DNA of 64,000 bases, taken from Closterium sp. Naga37s-1. Its lineage: Eukaryota > Streptophyta > Zygnematophyceae > Desmidiales > Closteriaceae. Location: positions 2,983,501-3,047,500 of the forward strand of contig CANJKZ010000174.1 of assembly GCA_947471745.1 (NCBI GenBank). The letters are read 5' to 3'. The notes below the pieces were generated by a model. The model was not told where the DNA came from. It did no database searches and saw only the letters and a program-made list of their open reading frames with translations. This document shows, piece after piece, positions 9,424 to 18,924 of the stretch (the first letter of the stretch is position 1; each line of letters opens with the position of its first letter). A program made the position numbers and the translations under genes.

Positions 9424-10946
9424 ATGGCGACTCCCTCTGTTCTAGCCTTTGACACAGTGGGGCACCCTCTAGGGTTCGACTCCTGGCTAGAGGGGCTGCA
9501 CCTGTACCTCCATAGTGTCATTCGCGACGATGTCTCACTGTTCGAGCATACGTCGGGGTCTTTTCAGGCCCCCAAGGCTCCTGCTGAGCCTGCTGCTGAC
9601 GCCGGGGAGGAGGTGCGGACGCAGTTCCACGCAGCTCACATTGCCTACAAGCGGTGGATGGCGCGAGACGCCGCCGCCACACTTGCAGTCCGCCTTCACC
9701 TCTCGTTCGACCAGAGAGCCAACTTTCGCCAGGTGCCATCGGCCCATGCTATGTATTCCGCTGTGGTTGGGCGCTACACCCCCCCCCCCCCCCCCCCCCC
9801 CCTCCTCCAGTCCTAGGCTGTCTTGCGCTGCCTCTTACCTTTCCTGCGCTGTCAGACCTCATCACTGTAGCTAACGAGGGTGGTCGTAGTGGAGCTGGCG
9901 GGAGTGGCGGGGGCGGGCACCAGGAGTTAGAGCCTTCGTGTGTCGCTGCTTGTGCGCCTACTAGCACAGTCTATGCGCACCCCTCCACTGTTCTCTCATG
10001 TCTTGTAGTCCCGTCTGCCTCCTCTGGCTCGACCGAGGGGGGTGACCCTACTGCTGCCAACACAGCGACCTCTCGCCGCTCGCCGCGCTTGGAGACACCT
10101 CCGGGTTTTCCGCCTCGGACGTCTTCGCCTCCTCTGCAGCCTGTCGCTGCGGACTTCGGGGGCCTAGGTGTTGTTGGGGGTGGTGACGCTAGGGGTGCTG
10201 GTTATGGGGGTGCTGCCTCTGGGGGTGCTAGGAGTCCTCTTGTTGGTGGAGTTGGAGGTACTGGCGCTGGAGGTGCTGGCGCTGGAGGTGCTGGGTCTTG
10301 GGGTGCGTTGCAGTGGAGGTCGCGGCAGCCTATCTTCTTGGAGCAGCCGTCGTCGTCGCTACCTGAGCTGATGCCCACTTGTATTACTCCTCCTCTATTG
10401 TTTCCACCGCTTGACTCCCCACTGCCTGCTCCTGCTCGATACGTCCCGTTGTCCGTCTCCCTGACTGGCCGTCGGGGGCCTGTGTCTTGTGCCGCCTCCC
10501 TTGCTCCCTCTCGTGTTACTCGGGAGTCTGTTGTCCTGCCGTTACCTCCCCCGTCTTCTCTTCCTGCTGTTCCTGACCCTGTGTCTAAACTTGCTCGTGC
10601 TGCTCGCCCGACTATCCCTTGTTGTCTAGCCGCGCTTGTGACTGCACCTGCTTCTTCGCCTGCTGCTGCTTGTGCCTTAGTAGCTGAGCTCGCAGGCTTT
10701 GCCGCTACTTGCCGCCGTGCCTACCTTGCTGGTCTCATTTCTGCCTCTTCGTGTCCTCCGTCCGCCGGGGGTGAGCTTGCCCTTGGCTGTGACGTCCTTG
10801 AGGACAGGCAGTTCAAGCTGGAGTACCTGCCGTACCCTCTCAGCATCCGGACTCACTACGTTGCGCCCGGGAGACACCACCCTGCGAATTGGCGGGCTGC
10901 TAGGAGGGTGCTGCGCTACCTGGTCAGACTAGCGAGCAGAATGTAG
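9424..10946 (+). pseudogene. internally deleted copia gag-pol (C)
   Basis: Starts ATGGCGACTCCC and encodes a gag N-terminus (FDSWLEGLHLYL, LFEHTSG, RDAAATLAVRLHL) matching gag of E and F. A run of about 25 C at 9779-9802 shifts the frame. Downstream coding jumps to the integrase-RT spacer (RRSPRLETPPGFPPR; Gly/Ala-rich at 10160-10310). After DVLEDRQFKLEYL it jumps directly into the segment just before RNase H (YPLSI, YVAPGRHHP). Protease, integrase, RT and most of RNase H are missing, so the copy is non-autonomous. It ends at the TAG near 10944. Confidence 0.85.
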
Positions 10947-11282
10947 CACTTTGCACTTTGTTCCTTTGTCGTGCGAGTGTTGCAGCAGCGTTCCCAGCTT
11001 CGCCTTTGTACGTGGCCACACAGGCCAACACTGCTTGTCTCTTGACCTTGTCTTGTACTTTGATATATAAACCTGCATGTTTCTGGTTGCTAGGTTGTAA
11101 TCATTGTACTGCTTGCTTTATTATTAAACTGCATGTGAACTGGCCTTGTGGCCGCTTGCTAGTGCTTAGAGTGCATGGGGATCTTGAGATCCACCCTGAG
11201 CTTGCTTTGCTTTGTTTCTTCTCTTGATTGGTCTTGTGACCGCTTGTTGTGTTTGCTATCCCCCACTTCGCCTATGGGGGTG

Positions 11283-11393
11283 TGTCAAATTATATGTTTA
11301 CTGCTATCTAGGCTGTAGTGAGTTTAGCCTTAGGGGGTACAGTAAGTTGCTCGACACTTCATTGTATCCCCCTCCTTGCCCTAATCCATCTCA
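11283..11393 (+). repeat. truncated 3' LTR of element C
   Basis: Follows the CTATGGGGGTG tract and matches 7859-7969. It stops at CATCTCA, where TRIM internal sequence begins. Confidence 0.85.
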
Positions 11394-11818
11394 TGCAGGC
11401 CGTTGCCGCTGTGCCGAGTCCTGGACCTCCCAGTGTGGGGGGGTGTCAAAAGATCTGCACTGTAGATGCCCGGTTGATCCTACGGGGGGTTACAGGCGTG
11501 TTCTCCTGGGGGGTTATGGGCGCACAAACCTGCTACTGAAACAAGCCATTTTATCCCAATGGTCTAGTGGTTGGGGTTCTGACATGGTATCAGACCGGTC
11601 TTGGGTTTGAATCCCGATGTATGCACATGTAGGCCGTTGCCGCTGTGCTCACTCCTGGGCCTCCCAGTGTGGGGGGGTGTCAGTAGATCTGCACTGTGGA
11701 TGCCCGATTGATCCTACGGGGGGTTAAAAGCGCGTTCGCCTAGGGGGTTATGGGCGCACAAACCTGCTACACAAATAATCCCTTTTATCCCAATGGTCTA
11801 GTGGTTGGGATTCTGACG
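11394..11818 (+). mobile_element. TRIM copy: partial internal region, LTR, internal region, LTR
   Basis: LTRs lie at 11444-11584 (141 bp) and 11678-11818 (141 bp; the terminal A appears as G). They enclose a 93-bp internal region (11585-11677) that starts with a TGGTATCAGA primer-site motif and ends in a G-rich tract. A further partial internal region (11394-11443) precedes the first LTR, so the structure is a truncated tandem. It is the same family as the complete copy at 17637-18009, in opposite orientation. No coding capacity. Confidence 0.85.
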
Positions 11819-11877
11819 GTTAGTACTTGTACCCCAACTCTTTCTAATCCAATCATTCCTGCATAGTGATTCTAACA

Positions 11878-12682
11878 TGGTATTCAGAGCAGGAAACCTG
11901 TTAAGTTTGTTGGGCCCACCGATAGTTTCGGTCGTTCCTGCCCGAAGCGCCCTTGCGCTGTCCGACCCTGCTCGCACAGTGTCGCGCTGCCCTGCAGCTA
12001 CTTGCACTGCCTGCCCCCCCCCCGCACATTGCGCCCTGCTGCAGCCCGCGCGTCGCGCTCTGCTGCTCGGCGCCTCATGCTCTGCTGCAGCCTGCACGTC
12101 GCGCCCTGCTGCCCTGCGCGTCGCGCCCTACTGCAGCCAGCGCGTCGCGCTCTGCTGCCCTGCGTGTCGCGCCCTGCTGCAGCCAGCGCGTCACGCCCTA
12201 CTGCAGCCAGCGCGTCGCGCTCTGCTGCCCCTCGCGTCGCGCCCTGCTGCAGCCAGCGCGTCGCGCCCTACTGCAGCCAGAGCGTCGCGCTCTGCTGCCC
12301 CACACATCACGCCCTGCTTCCCTGCACAGTGCAACACTTGCTGCCCTGTCCACCGCACGCCCTGTCCTGCAGCCCGAGGTGTGCCCTGCCTGGCCGAGCC
12401 GCGCCGCCCAGCTCGAGCCGTCCTGCCCAACCCGAGCCGCGCCGCCCTACCTTGATCACCAGCCCCACCGAGCCGCCCTGCTGCCACTACTGCTGCTGCT
12501 ACTGCTCGTACTACTGCTACTGCTGGTGGAGGTGCTGTTGGGAGTGCTGCTGGTGCTGGGGAAGCTGGAGGTGCGACTGGGAGTGCTGGAGGTGCTGCTG
12601 GTGCCGGATGTGCGACTAGGAGTGCTGGAGGTGCTGCTGGTGCCGGAGGTGCTGGACCTACTACTAACCGTCACTGCCTGTC
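11878..12682 (+). repeat. GC-rich repeat leader of element D
   Basis: Starts with the primer binding site. Bases 12030-12320 hold repeated units around CAGCGCGTCGCGCCCTACTG. Bases 12480-12650 hold CTGCTG/GGAGGTGCTG triplet-rich repeats. Apparent open frames on both strands are repeat artefacts. Confidence 0.7.
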
Positions 12683-15600
12683 ATGGCCACTATCACGGCA
12701 GTTGCAGCGGCTAGGGGTGGACAGCGGTGGTCACTGCCTCTCCCAGACGACCCCACCCCTCAGCAGCTTTGCGAGTGGGTTCTTCAACGAGCCCGTCCAG
12801 GTGGTGGAGGCTTTGGTTTTCTACGTACTGGCACCACCGCCTCGGTCACCCCTCACTACCATGTCTCCGTGGTATGCACTCCCATCTCCTTGTCTCTGGC
12901 CTTCCCAGGTCCCTGCCCTCCCTCCCACGCTCGCCTTCCCTGCGTCGAGGGGCGGCAGCGCGCCGCTCATCACTCCTCCGAGTTTCCTTCGACCACTGCT
13001 CCTCTGCAGACTCTCCACATGGACGTTTGGGGCCCTGCCCCCGTCGGTGGAACGGACCAGGAAAGCTACTTCCTGCTGGTTGTTGATGAATACACACGCT
13101 ACACCACTGTCTTCCCCTTGCGTCGCAAGGCAGACATCAGCAGTGTTTTGATCCCCTAGATCCGTGCTACTCGTCGCCAGCTGCGCGATCGGTTTAGTCG
13201 GGACTTGCCAGACCTGTGTCTGCACTCTGACAGAGGCGGTGAGTTCTCTTCTGACCTCCTTGCGGAGTTCTGTCGAGTCGAGGGCATCCGCCAGTCGTTC
13301 ACGCTTCCGGCCTCTCCTCAGCAAAATGGGATTGCTGAGCGTTGCATTGGCTTGATCATGGAGGTTGCTCGTACCTCCATGATCCATGCGGCTGCTCCCC
13401 ATTTTCTGTGGCCATTTGCGGTCCGATACGCTGTGCATCAGCTCAACCTCTGGCCCCGTGTCTCTGAGCCAGAGACCTCGCCCACACTCCGGTGGACGGG
13501 GAAGGTTGGCGATGCGTCGGTGTTTCGGGTCTGGGGCGCGCTCTCCCTTGTTCGCGATGCCAAAGCGAGCAAGCTCTCCTCTCGCACTCTCCGCTGCGCG
13601 TTCCTTGGCTTCCCCACTGATGCCCCGCCGTGGCAGTTTTACCACCCGCGCTCGCGTCAAGTCTTCTCCTCCCAGGACGTCACCTTTGACGAGTCTGTCT
13701 GTTACTACAGGCTACACCCGCTCGCGTCCCACCCGGTCCCCCTAGCGCCTCTTTTCTTGGTACCAGTCCCCCCCCCCCCCGGTAGACCCCCTCCCCCCAC
13801 AGGGTCCTGCTCCCTCAAGTAGGTCTCAGGTAGACCCACCCCCCTTGGTTGAGCCTTTGGAGGTCTCTTCTGACTCGTCTGGCCTAGCTGAGGGGGGTGA
13901 CCCCGCCGCTGACGACACGGCGGCCACTCGCCGCTCTCCACGCTTGGAGACCCCCCCTGGTTTTCCGCCTCGGCTGTCTTCTCTGCCTCCGCAGCCTGCT
14001 GCTGTGGACTTTGGAGCTGAGACCGCTGGTGCTGAGCCTGGGGGTGCTGAGACAGAGGGTGAGGGTTCTGGGGGTACTACGACTGGGGGTGCTGAATCTG
14101 GGGGTGCTGGGACAGGGGGTGCTGCGACTGGGGGTGCTGACTCTGGGGGTGCTGCGAGTCCTAGTGGCAGTGGAGCTGTGGGTGACCCTGGTGGAGGTCC
14201 TGGAGCTGGACAGCCACCGCAGCCTGACCTACTTGAGACGCTCTCGCCGCAGGCGATTCGTGCGTGGATCGTTCGGCAAGGCATTTCTGGTGGTGGAGGG
14301 TACGGTCCTGCTGGTGCTGGAGCTGCTATTCCTGGAGGTACTGCTGGTGGTGGAGGTACTGGAGGTATTGCTGGTGCTGGAGGTGCTGCTGGTGCTGGAG
14401 GTACTAGAGGTGCTGCTAGTGTTGGAGGTGCTGGAGCTACTAGTCCTAGAGGTTCTACAGGTGCTGGAGGTGCTGGACCTACTAGTCCTGGAGTTACAGC
14501 TGGTGCTGGAGGTGCTGCTGGTGCTAGAGGCGCTGGAGCTGGAGGTACTGGAGGTGCTGGAGCTGCTGGTCCTGGAGGTGCTCGTACTGGAGGTACTGGA
14601 GCTGCCGGAGCTGGTGGTGCTGTTCGTGCTGGAGGTGCTACTGGAGCTGCTGGCAGTGGAGGTACTGGAGGTACTGCTAGTGCTGGAGGTGCTGGAGCTG
14701 CCGGAGCAGATGGTACTGCTGGTGCTGGAGGTGCTGGAGGTGCTACTGGAGCTGCTGGCACTGGAGGTGCTGGAGGTACTGCTGGTGCTGGAGGCGCTGG
14801 AGCTGGAGGTACTGGAGTTACTAGAGGTGCTGGAGCTGCTGGTCCTGGAGGTGCTTGTACTAGAGCTACTGGAGCTGCCGGAGCAGGTGGTGCTCCTGGT
14901 GCTGGAGGTGCTGGAGGTGCTGCTGGAGCTGCTGGTGCTAGAGGTGCTGGTGCTGCTGGTGCTGGAGGAGTTGGAGCTGCTGGTACTGCCCTGCGCAGAC
15001 CGTTTTTCTACCCGCAACCGCAGCCGCTCTTGCCACCACGTGACTCGGTCCTTCGCCAAGTTCTTAGTCTCCCGTCTTCCACTGGCCTCCCTCTACCCCT
15101 CCTATATCCACCGACAGACCATTCTCAACCACAGCTACTGCCCGGCTCCCCGCTGCCTGCGCCTGCTGCTCACACTGAGGTGACTGAGTCCCTGACTAAG
15201 TGTCGTGAGCCTGAGCCTCGTGCTTCCACACCTGTTTGTGCTCGTCGTGTCGCCCGTCCTTGTCCTCCTGCTGTCCTAGGAACTCACGGTATGGCACTTC
15301 ATCCTTCCTCTGTTCCACAGCGTGTTGTCCTGCCTGAGCCTCCCACGTCCTCTCTTCCGCACGTTCCTGACCCTGAGTCCGACCTTGCTCGTGCTGCCAG
15401 TCCTACTGTCACTCGTCTCCTCACTACTGTCGTCATTGACCCTGACCTTGAGTCTACTGAGCTAGTCGACTTTGCAGCTAGGAGTCATCTCGACTACGTC
15501 GCAAGTCTTGTCACTGAGTCTGAGTCTGTGTGTCCTCCGTCCGTCGAGGGTGAGCTTGCCCTTGGCAGTGAAGTACTTGAGGACAGACAGTTTGACCTTG

Positions 15601-17254
15601 AGTGTCTTGCGGCCGCTTTACCTTGTTTCGCATCCATGCTACTTTGCCCTGAGGGAGACCCGGATGCACTTGACATCCCTACCACGCGCTCTTTTGCTGA
15701 GGCGATCGCGGGTGAGTGCTCCTCTCAGTGGCAGACAGCCATGGACGCAGAGATGGCGACCTGGAAGTCCACAGGCACCTACGTCGACAAGGTTCCTCCT
15801 CCTGGGGCGAACGTAGTCGATGGCATGTGGATTTTCAGAGTGAAGCGGCCGCCGGGTTCTCCGCCTGCCTTCAAGGCACATTATGTTGCTCGAGGCTTCA
15901 GTCAGTGACAAGGGGTCGTCTTCTTCCATACCTTCTCCCCCACCCCGAAGATGACCACTCTTCGGGTGCTGCTGCACGCTGCAGCACAGCATGACTACGA
16001 GCTGCACTCCCTCGACTTCTCCACAGATTTCCTGCAAGGCAGCCTTCACGAGGAGATCTGGCTGCGCCGCCCACCCGGCTTCACTGGGTCGTTTCCTGCG
16101 GGTACCCAGTGGAGCCTCCGGCGGCCAGTCTACGGTCTTCGCCAGGCACCCCGAGAGTGGCACGACACACTGAGGACTACACTTGCGGCTCTTGGGTTTG
16201 CTCCTTCCTCTGCTGACCCGTCGCTGTTTCTACGCACCGACACTACCCTGCCGCCGTTCTACATTCTAGTGTACGTCGACGACTTGGTCTTTGCTACTGC
16301 TGACACTGAGGCGCTGGCCCTAGTGAAGGCGGAGGTGCAGGAGAGACACACCTGCACTGACCTGGGTGAGCTGCGTAGCTATCTTAGGTTGCAGATCACC
16401 CGAGAGAGAGCACAGCGCACCATCACCCTGACTCAGTCACACATGGTGCGCCAGGTCCTTCAGCGCTTTGGCTTCCAGTTCTCCTCGCCACACCCCACTC
16501 CTATGTCTACCGGCCACTCGCTCTCAGCTCCACCTTCGGACGAGTCCATAGAGCCGAGTGGTCCGTACCCAGAGCTTATGGGTTGCCTCATGTACCTGAT
16601 GACGTGCACACGACCTGACCTTGTGTACCCTCTCAGCCTCGTGGCTTGCTACATGGCTCCCGCTAGACACCAAAAGGTGCACTTTGATGTTGCGAAGAGG
16701 GTACTGCGTTACTTGTGCATTACATCGGGCCTGGGGCTAGTGCTTGGAGGGCAGGGTGCAGTGGTACTCACAGGACACTCCGACGCTTCTTGGGCCAACG
16801 ACCAGGTGACTCAGCGTTCGCCACAGGGTTACATCTTCAGTCTTGGCTCTGGTTCTGTCTCGTGGAGGTCCACTCGTTCTTCTTCTGGGCTTGGTTCCAG
16901 CTGTGAGGCCGAGATCTATGCCGGGGCTATGGTTGCACAGGAGCTACGCTGGCTGACCTACCTGCTGATCGACTTGGGGGAGCGGCCTCGTTCTCCTCCA
17001 GTTTTGTACGTAGACAGCAAGGCCATGCTCGCCTAGTGTCACGAGCAGAGACTCGAGAACAAAACGAAGCACATTGCAATTCACTACTTCCTTGCGCGTG
17101 AGCTGAAGCAGCATCGTCAGCTCCGCATTTCCTACGTGGCCTCGCGGGCCAACACTGCTGATGTGTTCACCAAGGCCCTTGGGTCTGGTGATCATCAGCG
17201 TTTCTGCACTGCTCTTGGGCTTGTGCCCACTCTGCCTCACCTGCTGGTTGCTTG
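12683..17254 (+). pseudogene. decayed copia gag-pol (D)
   Basis: Begins at ATGGCCACT with only a scrap of gag (PQQLCEW). It fuses straight to GAG-pre-integrase (YWHHRLGHPS near 12836), so protease and most of gag are deleted. Integrase shows DVWGP, HSDRGGEF and QNGIAERC. RT shows YVDD near 16273, and RNase H is recognisable to PHLLVA. Breaks: TAG at 13157, a frameshift near 13780 in a C run, TGA at 15906 and TAG at 17034. The Gly/Ala-rich spacer (14030-14990) is the longest in the window. The copy cannot make a working polyprotein. Confidence 0.9.
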
Positions 17255-17498
17255 ACTTGCTCTTGTTGTACAGTGTTATATATCTTTATACCTGCTTGTT
17301 TACTCTTGCTAGGTTGTGATCAGTGTACTGCCTTGCTATTCTAAATCTGCATGTAAACTGGCCTTGTGGCCACTTGCTTGTGCTCGAATTGTGTGGTGTC
17401 CTTGAGATCCACCCTGATCTTTGCTTTTCTTTGCTCTGTTGTCTTGCTTGATTGGTCTTGTGACCGTCTTGTTGTCCCCCACTTAGCCTATGGGGGTG

Positions 17499-17623
17499 TG
17501 TCAAAGTAAAATCTTACTTGTAGGCTATAGTGGGGCACTCCTCATGGGGTACAACACTTTTGGGGTTAGTACTTGCACCCCAACTCTTGCTAATCCAATC
17601 ATTCCTGCACAGTGATTCTGACA
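17499..17623 (+). repeat. 3' LTR of element D (125 bp)
   Basis: TGTCAAAGTAAAATC...GATTCTGACA, preceded by CTATGGGGGTG and followed by the AATCT target duplication. It equals the rejoined 5' LTR in length. Confidence 0.9.
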
Positions 17624-17636
17624 AATCTGACCTGAC

Positions 17637-18009
17637 TGTCAGAATCCCAACCACTAGACCATTGGGATAAAAGGGCTTGTTTGTATAGCGGGTTTGTGCG
17701 CCCATAACCCCCTAGGCGAACGTGCTTGTAACCCCCCTAGGATCAATCGGGCATCCACATTGCAGATCTACTGACACCCCCCCACACTGGGAGGCCCAGG
17801 AGTGAGCACAGCGGGAACGGCCTACATGTGCATAAACCGGGATTCAAACCCGAGACTGCTCTGATACCATGTCAGAATCCCAACCACTAGACCATTGGGA
17901 TAAAAGGGCTTGTTTGTGTAGGGGGTTTGTGCGCCCATAACCCCACAGGCGAACGTGCCTGTAACCCCCCTAGGATCAATCGCGCATCCACAGTGCAGAA
18001 CAACTAACA
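17637..18009 (-). mobile_element. complete 373-bp TRIM element
   Basis: Two 140-bp LTRs (17637-17776 and 17870-18009) flank a 93-bp internal region. CTGAC duplications sit at 17632-17636 and 18010-18014. On the minus strand the primer binding site TGGTATCAGAGC follows the 5' LTR directly, and a purine tract of seven G precedes the 3' LTR. It has no coding capacity, so it must be mobilised in trans, perhaps by a neighbouring copia with similar short LTRs. The LTR/internal junction has tRNA-like A and B boxes (see findings). Confidence 0.92.
17840..17894 (-). promoter_or_regulatory. tRNA-like A box/B box pair across the TRIM LTR-PBS junction
   Basis: The minus strand reads TGGTCTAGTGG (17884-17894, A-box consensus), then 33 nt, then GGTTTGAATCC (17840-17850, one base from the B-box consensus). 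Between them TCTGA-CATGGTA-TCAGA (17860-17876) forms a 5-bp stem with a 7-nt loop, as an anticodon arm would. A T-arm-like stem surrounds the B box. No acceptor stem forms, so this is not a functional tRNA gene. Confidence 0.6.
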
Positions 18010-18207
18010 CTGACAGCCGTGATTAGCGCTGGAAGTACAATTCTATCCTGTCAGACACGCTGAAACAGTGACAGCAGTGTTGCAGCGCGGTTTGTCAAAA
18101 TGTTATACTGCTTATATTGTGTAGCCCATAAGGGATACAACCCAATAAGGGTTAGTACTTGTACCAATTTTCTGCTCAATGCATTCATTCTCGTTCAGTA
18201 TTCTGAC

Positions 18208-18924
18208 ATGGTTTCAGAGCAGTTCCTGATCCAGGACAGGTTTTTTTTTTAGGGCCCACCACATAGCGCTGCCCCACTAGTCGCGCCGCCCTGCCCTGCC
18301 TGTCGCGTCGCCGTGCCCTGCCTGTCGCGTCGCCCTGCTGGCCGTCGCGTTGCCCTGCCCTGCCCGCGCGCCGCTTTGCTTGCAGCCGTGCCGCCCTGCT
18401 CTGCCTGCGCGTCGCCCTGCCCTGCCTGCGTGTCGCCCTGGCCTGCCTGCGTGTCGCCCTACTGCCCGCACCTCCCTGCTGTGCGTCGCCCTGCTGCCCG
18501 CACCTCCCTGCTGTGCGTCGCCCTACTGCTGCCCGCCCTGCTGCGCGCAGCCCTGCTGGCCGGCGCCCTGCTGCCTGCGTGCCGCCCTACTGGCAGCCGC
18601 ACCGCTGCCCGCACCGCCCTGCCCACGCCGCCCTGCTGCTGCCCGCCCTGCTGCGCGCCGCCCTGCTGGCCGACACCCTGCTGCCCGCGCGCCGCCCTGC
18701 TGGCAGCCGCACCGCCCTGCTGGCAGCTGCACCGCCCTGCTGGCAGCCGCACCGCCCTTGCTGGCCGCCACCTTGCTGGCCGCCGCCCTGCCCTCCCTTG
18801 GCCGGGTGCCACTGTTCCCTAGCCGTGCGCCGCCTCTCCTTGCCTTGCGCGCTTCCCTAGTGCTTGAGCGCCGCCCTGCCTGCGTGCTGCCCTGCTGGTC
18901 GCGCGCCACCCTGCTCTGCCCGCT
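18208..18924 (+). repeat. GC-rich repeat leader of element E
   Basis: A dense array of degenerate CCCTGCTGGC/CCCGCACCGCCCTGC units between primer site and gag start. Open frames occur in several registers on both strands with repeat composition only. Confidence 0.7.

Larger units (their letters stand above)
7859..11818 (+). mobile_element. chimeric insertion: copia C 5' end joined to TRIM 3' end
   Basis: Left terminus is C's 5' LTR (7859-7991, TGTCAAATT...CTCAACA). Right terminus is a TRIM LTR (11678-11818). The same 5 bp, GTTAG, flanks both (7854-7858 and 11819-11823), and D's LTR continues correctly on each side. C's own 3' LTR (11283-11393) is cut off about 20 bp before its end and passes into TRIM internal sequence. 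The termini therefore come from two element families but behave as one insertion. Confidence 0.8.
7788..17623 (+). mobile_element. copia retrotransposon D, with insertion in its 5' LTR
   Basis: The 5' LTR is split: 7788-7858 plus 11824-11877, total 125 bp. The 3' LTR is 17499-17623, also 125 bp. The outer flanks are identical, AATCT at 7783-7787 and 17624-17628, so both ends are certain. A primer binding site (TGGTATTCAGAGC) starts at 11878. The 5' LTR is interrupted by the C/TRIM composite (7859-11818). Internal sequence lacks most of gag and all of protease, and pol has several stops, so D is defective. Confidence 0.92.

Noticed and set aside
8268-9445. Cys/Leu-rich frames from the CTG array
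   Set aside because: Triplet repeat in the leader of element C, upstream of the real gag ATG. Frames exist in all registers.
17840-17910. Functional tRNA gene
   Set aside because: A and B boxes and an anticodon-like stem are present, but no acceptor stem pairs, position 33 is not T, and the sequence lies across an LTR/primer-site junction.
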